Notes under the pieces: generated by a model | The model's database searches: none | Told to the model about the DNA's origin: nothing | Seen by the model: only the letters and a program-made list of their open reading frames with translations | DNA from: an uncultured Lysobacterales bacterium | GTDB lineage: Bacteria > Pseudomonadota > Gammaproteobacteria > Xanthomonadales > SZUA-36 | Reading direction: 5' to 3' | DNA: 10,151 nt | Assembly (NCBI GenBank): GCA_937995275.1 | Contig: CALKKN010000181.1 | Span: forward strand, 1-10,151 | Position numbers and translations under genes: made by a program | Shown: in pieces, positions 6,508-10,151 of the stretch | Numbering within the stretch: the stretch's first letter is position 1 | How the letters are laid out: each line of letters opens with the position of its first letter

Positions 6508-7290
6508 TCAGAGGGTACCGTTCGGGCCGATTTCGTGGCGTAAACGCACGTGATCGGGAACGCGATAGAACCACATCTGGTACATCGACACGAGCCACAT
6601 GACGGCGAACGACAGGGCATTGATCATGCCGGCGATCAGCACCACCCACGCGAACGGCGTCCACACCTTCGTTACGTACCAGCCGATCACGTCGATGCTC
6701 ACGCCGCCAAATGGCAGCAGGATGATAAGCGACTTCAGCCATAGCGGCCGCAGGAAAGCATGGCTGAAAATGAAGCCGAGAATGAAGAAAATGAACGTCA
6801 GGCCGAACAGGTGGATGTGCGACACACGGACCAGTGTGTACAGGTCGGTGCCCGTATCCTGAGCCACCACGGCCGAAATGTTGTCGTAGCCGTCGAGATT
6901 CGACAGATGCGGGTTGCTGCCATCGTGGCAGGCGAGGCAGTTGACCTCGACGATGGCCTCGATGTCCGCTGTGTAAGCTCGCTTGTTGGCTCCCTCGCGC
7001 ATCCAGTCCAGCATCGCAGCCAGGTCTCTTTGCGGCAACATGCCCGACATCGGTCCCCGCAGGGCTTTCTCGAGTGCGGTCGTCTCGGCGCTGCCGCTGT
7101 AGGTGATCTTTATGTCCTCGACCGAAAGACCGGGCTTGGCGTCGGCCCCCGAGTGCGCTGCAAATACGTAAATCGCAGCAAACAGATAACCCAGGCCGAG
7201 CACCAGCAAGGCGCCCGTAAACAGGGCGCGCATGCTGATGGGAAGTTCCTGAAAATGCCGGTACAGGCGGTGGATGGCTTTATCGTTCAT
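6508..7290 (-). CDS. Membrane protein with a single periplasmic heme-c site
   Basis: A 260-residue protein from ATG 7290, with AGGGA about 9 nt upstream. One membrane helix (21-45) is followed by a periplasmic segment of about 105 residues with one heme site, CLACH (118-122) in VEVNCLACHDGSNPHLSNL. Three more helices follow (155-176, 183-205, 212-236) and a short cytoplasmic tail. H158 and H160 at the start of helix 2 (VSHIHLFGL) and H177 at its end could ligate a heme b or lie near a quinone site, but this is inference. There is no obvious Met ligand motif right after the CXXCH. I recognise no named family. In the gene order it follows the c553 gene by 67 nt, so it may be a membrane anchor or electron-entry subunit of the NrfD-containing complex encoded upstream. 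Confidence 0.85.
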   Translation of the reverse strand: MNDKAIHRLYRHFQELPISMRALFTGALLVLGLGYLFAAIYVFAAHSGADAKPGLSVEDIKITYSGSAETTALEKALRGPMSGMLPQRDLAAMLDWMREGANKRAYTADIEAIVEVNCLACHDGSNPHLSNLDGYDNISAVVAQDTGTDLYTLVRVSHIHLFGLTFIFFILGFIFSHAFLRPLWLKSLIILLPFGGVSIDVIGWYVTKVWTPFAWVVLIAGMINALSFAVMWLVSMYQMWFYRVPDHVRLRHEIGPNGTL

Positions 7291-7305
7291 GAAAATCGTT
7301 CCCTG

Positions 7306-7331
7306 CGACCCGGCCCCAGCGCGCCGGGTCG
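7306..7331 (-). other. Intercistronic hairpin downstream of the c553 gene
   Basis: CGACCCGGC (7306-7314) and GCCGGGTCG (7323-7331) form a perfect 9-bp GC-rich stem with an 8-nt loop, between the c553 stop and the next start. No T run follows immediately (CAGGGAACGATTTTC on the minus strand), so read-through is expected and the AGGGA ribosome site lies just behind the stem. It may protect the 3' end of a processed c553 transcript or attenuate transcription into the next gene. Confidence 0.6.
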
Positions 7332-7357
7332 GGCTCTTTCGGCCTGCGTTTCAGCGA

Positions 7358-7675
7358 TCAGTTGCCGCCGAGCGATTTGAAGTGAGCGGCGAGGTCCGCC
7401 ATGTCCTGTTCGCTCAGGTCCGCGGCGTAGTCTGCCATCATGCCGCTCTCGTCCTCGCGTTCCCCGGACTTGTAGCCCTGGAGTGCGGCCACGAAACTGG
7501 CTTTGTCCATGCCCGCGATTTTCGGGTTGTCCTCGTCACCCATGCCGTCCTCGCCGTGGCAAGCTCCGCAGTCTGCCGCCAGCTCGGCGCCGCGCGCCGC
7601 GTCACCACCCGCCTGCACCGTGCCGGCGGCCAGCATCAAACAAATTACCAGGGCAATCATCAATCGTGTGGTCAT
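7358..7675 (-). CDS. Periplasmic cytochrome c553-type monoheme protein
   Basis: A 105-residue protein from ATG 7675, 8 nt after AGGAG. Residues 1-22 form a Sec signal ending VQA. The mature 83-residue domain is a class I cytochrome c: heme site CGACH (36-40), then IAGMDKASFVAALQGYKSGER, Met ligand M79 or M80 in ESGMMADYA, and the closing helix LSEQDMADLAAHF. This is the pattern of small c553/c4 half-domains. The mature protein is acidic (about 18 Asp/Glu against six Lys/Arg). It should be a soluble one-electron shuttle. It lies 81 nt after the tetraheme gene and 67 nt before the membrane heme protein gene, with a hairpin in each gap, so its transcript level may be set separately from its neighbours. 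Likely to carry electrons between the operon's membrane complex and an oxidase or reductase; partner not identified. Confidence 0.92.
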   Translation of the reverse strand: MTTRLMIALVICLMLAAGTVQAGGDAARGAELAADCGACHGEDGMGDEDNPKIAGMDKASFVAALQGYKSGEREDESGMMADYAADLSEQDMADLAAHFKSLGGN

Positions 7676-7729
7676 TTTCTATACTCCTCTCTGATCCTCT
7701 GAAACTTGGGTTCAGCCCGCTGAGCGTTT

Positions 7730-7754
7730 CCGGGTGCTCGGGGATGATACCCGG
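7730..7754 (-). other. Intercistronic hairpin upstream of the c553 gene
   Basis: CCGGGT (7730-7735) and ACCCGG (7749-7754) form a perfect 6-bp stem with a 13-nt loop, starting 2 nt after the stop codon of the tetraheme gene. On the minus strand it is followed by AAACGC, not a T run, so it is not a standard terminator. Together with the stem at 7306-7331 it brackets the c553 gene. Confidence 0.4.
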
Positions 7755-7756
7755 CC

Positions 7757-8995
7757 CTACTCCGCCTCATCCTCACAAGGCAACTGCATATACACTACCG
7801 ATTTGGGTTGGCTGGACGCATAGTATTCGACAATGGTTTCGATGTCGGTCTCGCTCAGCGGGGCGGACATGGCGTGCATCGCCGAGTTGCCGCGTGCGGT
7901 TCCGGCATAAGCCTCCAGCGCAGTCGTCAGGTAGGCCCGTTCCTGGCCGGCCAGCATCGGGAAGCGCGGGTCGGTGCTGTTGCCTTCGATGCCGTGGCAG
8001 CGCTCACAGCGGGTAATCCACTCGGCCGTGGTCAGCGGCGTGCGGACGTTCCGGCGCACGGGTTCCTGGCCGGCATAGAAGGCGGCCAGATTCTGCACGT
8101 CTGCATCGCTCAGCCCTTCGACGGCCTCGAACATGCTCTCGTGGGGCCGTTTGCCTTCCTGGTAAGCCTCCATCGCCTTGACGAAGTAGCGCGCATCCTG
8201 ACCTGCCAGGGTCGGCATGTTCGCACCCGTCGGGTTGCCGTCCGCCCCATGGCAGTTGGCGCAGCCCTCTGCCAGTGCCTGACCCAGATCCGGGTTTCCA
8301 TCGCCCGTCGTTTCCGTTCGGCGGGGTTCCTGCACGGCATAAAACGTCCCCATTTTCATCAGGGTATCGTCGTCGAACTCGGCGACCAGCCTCTGCATCA
8401 GGCGATGACCCCGCTCGCCGTTGCGGTAAGACTGCATGGATTGGACGAAGTAGGCCGGGTCCTGCGCCGTGAGGTTGGGCATGCCGGAGCCCGAGGCGTT
8501 GCCGTCCTCGCCATGGCACTTCACGCATTTTGTCATCTCTTCGCGAATGGGCGCGAAGGGATCGCCGCCCTTCTTCTGGACGGCATCGGCCCAGTCCGCG
8601 TCCCGCGGTTGCGGGCCCGGGGGCGTCAGGTTCGCATAGTAAGCCGCTACGGCCAGTAGCGCTTCATCGTTCAGGAATCCGATTGCGTGGTTCATGTCGT
8701 CGTTACGCCGTTCGCGCTGCTGATACGCCAGCAGCACGCGATGCAGGTACACCATCCGCTGACCCGCCAGGTGCGGGATTCCCGGCGCCGTACTCACGCC
8801 ATCCTGACCATGACAGCTCGCACAGGCGGTGTTCGCGACGTCCCAGCCCCGCTCCAGAACGGCCCGGCTCGGTGTCAGCACCGCCCGCTCCGCGGCGGTG
8901 ACCGGCTCCGTCGAAACCGGGTTCTGGGCCAGCGAAGTGATCGGCAGCAGCAGGAACGTGCTCAGAGCTGCCACGGCCAGCGACGACTTCATCAT
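7757..8995 (-). CDS. Soluble periplasmic four-domain tetraheme cytochrome c (c4-like)
   Basis: The start is set at ATG 8995 (412 residues), with AGGAG 10 nt upstream. In-frame starts at 9019 and at TTG 9025 lack a ribosome site and would translate the AGGAG itself as arginine codons. Residues 1-23 are a Sec signal (ending SLA). Four cytochrome domains carry CASCH (58-62), CVKCH (157-161), CANCH (245-249) and CERCH (330-334). Each has the LAGQ/LTAQ...YF/YL...Y...R loop and a Met in the ligand position (M101, M200, M288, M373 or M376), so all four hemes appear His/Met. It resembles two c4 diheme proteins in tandem. It lacks the lipobox of its plus-strand paralogue at 3749-4852. A Cys at residue 407 near the C-terminus (QLPCEDE) is unpaired in the mature protein apart from heme cysteines. 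It lies between the CBS gene and c553 and probably carries electrons for the NrfD complex. Confidence 0.92.
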   Translation of the reverse strand: MMKSSLAVAALSTFLLLPITSLAQNPVSTEPVTAAERAVLTPSRAVLERGWDVANTACASCHGQDGVSTAPGIPHLAGQRMVYLHRVLLAYQQRERRNDDMNHAIGFLNDEALLAVAAYYANLTPPGPQPRDADWADAVQKKGGDPFAPIREEMTKCVKCHGEDGNASGSGMPNLTAQDPAYFVQSMQSYRNGERGHRLMQRLVAEFDDDTLMKMGTFYAVQEPRRTETTGDGNPDLGQALAEGCANCHGADGNPTGANMPTLAGQDARYFVKAMEAYQEGKRPHESMFEAVEGLSDADVQNLAAFYAGQEPVRRNVRTPLTTAEWITRCERCHGIEGNSTDPRFPMLAGQERAYLTTALEAYAGTARGNSAMHAMSAPLSETDIETIVEYYASSQPKSVVYMQLPCEDEAE

Positions 8996-9184
8996 TCTCA
9001 AATGTCTCCTGCGAGTCATTGCCAAATGCCCGCGAACATTACAACTGATATGCCCGCAGAAAGCGAATTTGCCGTCCCTGTTTTCGTTCGATGGACGACG
9101 CCCGCCGCATTATGAATTCCATTGGGCGCGGCGTTAAGCGGGGACGTGTCCTGTCGCTCGGATGGGAACCATCGGCAACCGGGA
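8996..9184 (-). other. Spacer upstream of the tetraheme gene, possible internal promoter
   Basis: This is the largest gap in the minus-strand cluster (189 nt) and is AT-richer near 9025-9115. A weak sigma-70-like pair is TTCGCT with TGTAAT at an 18-bp spacing on the minus strand (within about 9041-9070). No hairpin with a T run follows the CBS gene. The gap suggests that the tetraheme-c553 genes could be transcribed independently of nrfD-CBS. Confidence 0.3.
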
Positions 9185-9772
9185 TTACAGATCCCCGATC
9201 TGCAGTGACTGATCGCGTACCAGCCAGTGCGTCAGGTCGCCGCTGGAAACCATGCCGACGACGTTGCCGTTGTCGACCACCGGCAGATGCCGGATCCGTT
9301 TGGTCGTGACCAGGGCGCGGGCTTCTTCCAGGGTAGTCGAAGGGGTGACGCAGACGGGATCGGACGACATGACCTCGGACACCAGGGTATGCGTCGGATC
9401 CAGGCCCCCGCCCAGAACCCGGGTCATCGCGTCCCGCTCGGTGAAGATTCCCACCAGCTGCTCGCCTACCATGACGAGCATCGCACCGATTTTGAGTTCG
9501 TTCATCTGACGCACGCATTCGGTGACCGAAATCTCGGGGGCTACGGAGTGGACCGCGGCGCTTCGCTCTTCCATCAGTTTGCTCAGCGGCTCGGCCTTAT
9601 CGCTCTTACCGCGGTGAATGAAGATCCCGATGGCGACCACGAGGCCGAACAGCAGCAAGACATAGACCGACCATTCGAGGAAGGGAAAGGGCAGATCCAC
9701 CTCCTCGGCATGGATCAGGGATGTGGACTGCAGCAGTACGGCTGCAAGCGCCAGTCTGTGAATTCGGCTCAT
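9185..9772 (-). CDS. Membrane-anchored CBS-domain-pair protein
   Basis: A 195-residue protein from ATG 9772, 7 nt after GGAGG. Residues 1-22 look like a cleavable signal (ending IHA), then a short outside stretch (EEVDLPFPFLEW), a membrane helix (about 33-52) and IHRGKSDK, whose positive charge places the rest in the cytoplasm. Two CBS domains follow: CBS1 about 70-125, with IGAMLVM and GIFTERD; CBS2 about 132-188, with PVCVTPSTTLEEA, RHLPVVDNGNVVGMVSSGDL. CBS pairs commonly bind AMP, ADP, ATP or SAM. The Asp and Thr/Ser in GIFTERD and SSGDL are the usual ribose/phosphate contacts. The gene starts 30 nt after the nrfD-like gene, so the product is probably a regulatory or assembly subunit of that membrane complex that senses cell energy state. 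The sensing role is inferred. A small inverted repeat covers its last codons (9188-9202). Confidence 0.9.
   Translation of the reverse strand: MSRIHRLALAAVLLQSTSLIHAEEVDLPFPFLEWSVYVLLLFGLVVAIGIFIHRGKSDKAEPLSKLMEERSAAVHSVAPEISVTECVRQMNELKIGAMLVMVGEQLVGIFTERDAMTRVLGGGLDPTHTLVSEVMSSDPVCVTPSTTLEEARALVTTKRIRHLPVVDNGNVVGMVSSGDLTHWLVRDQSLQIGDL
9188..9202. repeat. Inverted repeat at the 3' end of the CBS gene
   Basis: CAGATC-CCC-GATCTG is a perfect 6-bp inverted repeat in the last codons of the CBS gene, directly before its stop. No T run follows on the minus strand. It may be a weak transcript-end structure or simply coding sequence. Confidence 0.3.
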
Positions 9773-9802
9773 CTCAGTGCCTCCATGGCTTTCCGGCCTC
9801 AG

Positions 9803-10151
9803 TCACGTTTCCTGGGGCGGGTCCGCCCACGGTGGAAACAGCCGCACCAGCAAGGCCAACAGCGCGAATGGCGCCAGCGTGAGCAGCGTCGCCGTGAGCA
9901 GGCTCTCGTGCCCGAGGATGGGCATGTGATAACTCAGCAGGCCCTTGGCCGACTTGCCGATTTCCTGGCCGCCGATCACGACGTTCCAGCGCATCATCAG
10001 CACGTTGAGCAGCACCAGCACTGCCGACACGGTGGCGCCGATCACGAACAGCCGGCCGCGGACGTTCCAGGCCACCATCACGCCGATGATGCCGATGGGT
10101 ACCAGGGCGCCGACAAAGAACTGCAGCACGAAGTAGCGGAAGAAAAGCGGT
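9803..10151 (-). CDS. NrfD/PsrC-family membrane subunit, C-terminal part (5' end beyond window)
   Basis: The frame is open to the right edge, so only the last 115 or so residues are seen; the visible part begins PLFFRYFVLQFFVG, and a GTG at 10129 is internal rather than the start. There are three clear membrane helices (about PIGIIGVMVAW, LFVIGATVSAVLVLLNVLMM and LLTATLLTLAPFALLALLV). The stretch MMRWNVVIGGQEIGKS followed by YHMPILGHES is characteristic of the NrfD family, integral subunits that exchange electrons with quinones next to a 4Fe-4S ferredoxin-like subunit. Full family members have eight to ten helices, so most of the gene lies outside. NrfD subunits serve many complexes (nitrite, polysulfide, DMSO, sulfite, alternative complex III, Qrc), so the substrate cannot be assigned. 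The stop lies 30 nt before the CBS gene start, implying one operon. Confidence 0.88.
   Translation of the reverse strand, partial: PLFFRYFVLQFFVGALVPIGIIGVMVAWNVRGRLFVIGATVSAVLVLLNVLMMRWNVVIGGQEIGKSAKGLLSYHMPILGHESLLTATLLTLAPFALLALLVRLFPPWADPPQET

Noticed and set aside
8996..9025. Tat-like motif TRRRHLR at the N-terminus of the tetraheme protein
   Set aside because: The arginine codons contain the AGGAG ribosome site for the downstream ATG 8995, and c-type cytochromes are exported by Sec before heme attachment.
1..10151. tRNA, rRNA, CRISPR, insertion sequence or phage attachment features
   Set aside because: No clover-leaf, repeat array, transposase frame or terminal inverted repeats were recognised anywhere in the window.

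Overview
The window is GC-rich (about 60% by eye, not computed) and densely coding. Its theme is periplasmic and membrane electron transfer: six genes together carry 22 CXXCH heme-c attachment motifs. Strong Shine-Dalgarno sites, a near-consensus sigma-54 promoter, c4/c553-type cytochromes and an NrfD-type subunit suggest a respiring Gram-negative bacterium, most likely a gammaproteobacterium, perhaps a chemolithotroph. This placement is an inference from gene style; there is no rRNA or marker gene. The strongly acidic small cytochromes could hint at a saline or alkaline habitat.

Layout. (1) 1-880, minus strand: two receiver-type response regulators (the first cut by the window edge), transcribed leftwards from a -24/-12 promoter at 916-931. 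Three dyad-symmetric sequences lie further upstream as possible activator sites. (2) 1187-1581, minus: a small acidic triheme cytochrome with a clear intrinsic terminator. (3) 1755-4852, plus, divergent from (2): a nine-heme cytochrome c fused to a membrane cytochrome b, the architecture of Geobacter CbcL, followed by a lipoprotein with four c4-like heme domains. (4) 10151-4927, minus, convergent with (3): the C-terminal end of an NrfD-family quinone-interacting membrane subunit, a membrane-anchored CBS-pair protein, a second four-domain cytochrome c, a c553-type monoheme cytochrome, a membrane protein with a single heme-c site, and a GT-C-like polytopic membrane protein. Hairpins sit on both sides of the c553 gene.

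How the parts may work together (inference). The CbcL-like protein and the NrfD subunit are two separate quinone/quinol-contacting modules. The triheme protein, the two tetraheme proteins and the c553 are plausible periplasmic electron carriers or wires for them. The triheme protein closely resembles the first heme module of the CbcL-like protein across the divergent promoter region, which suggests a dedicated partner. The CBS protein would place an adenine-nucleotide sensor beside the NrfD complex. The direction of electron flow and the terminal donor or acceptor cannot be read from this window; the catalytic subunits of the NrfD complex, if any, lie beyond position 10151.
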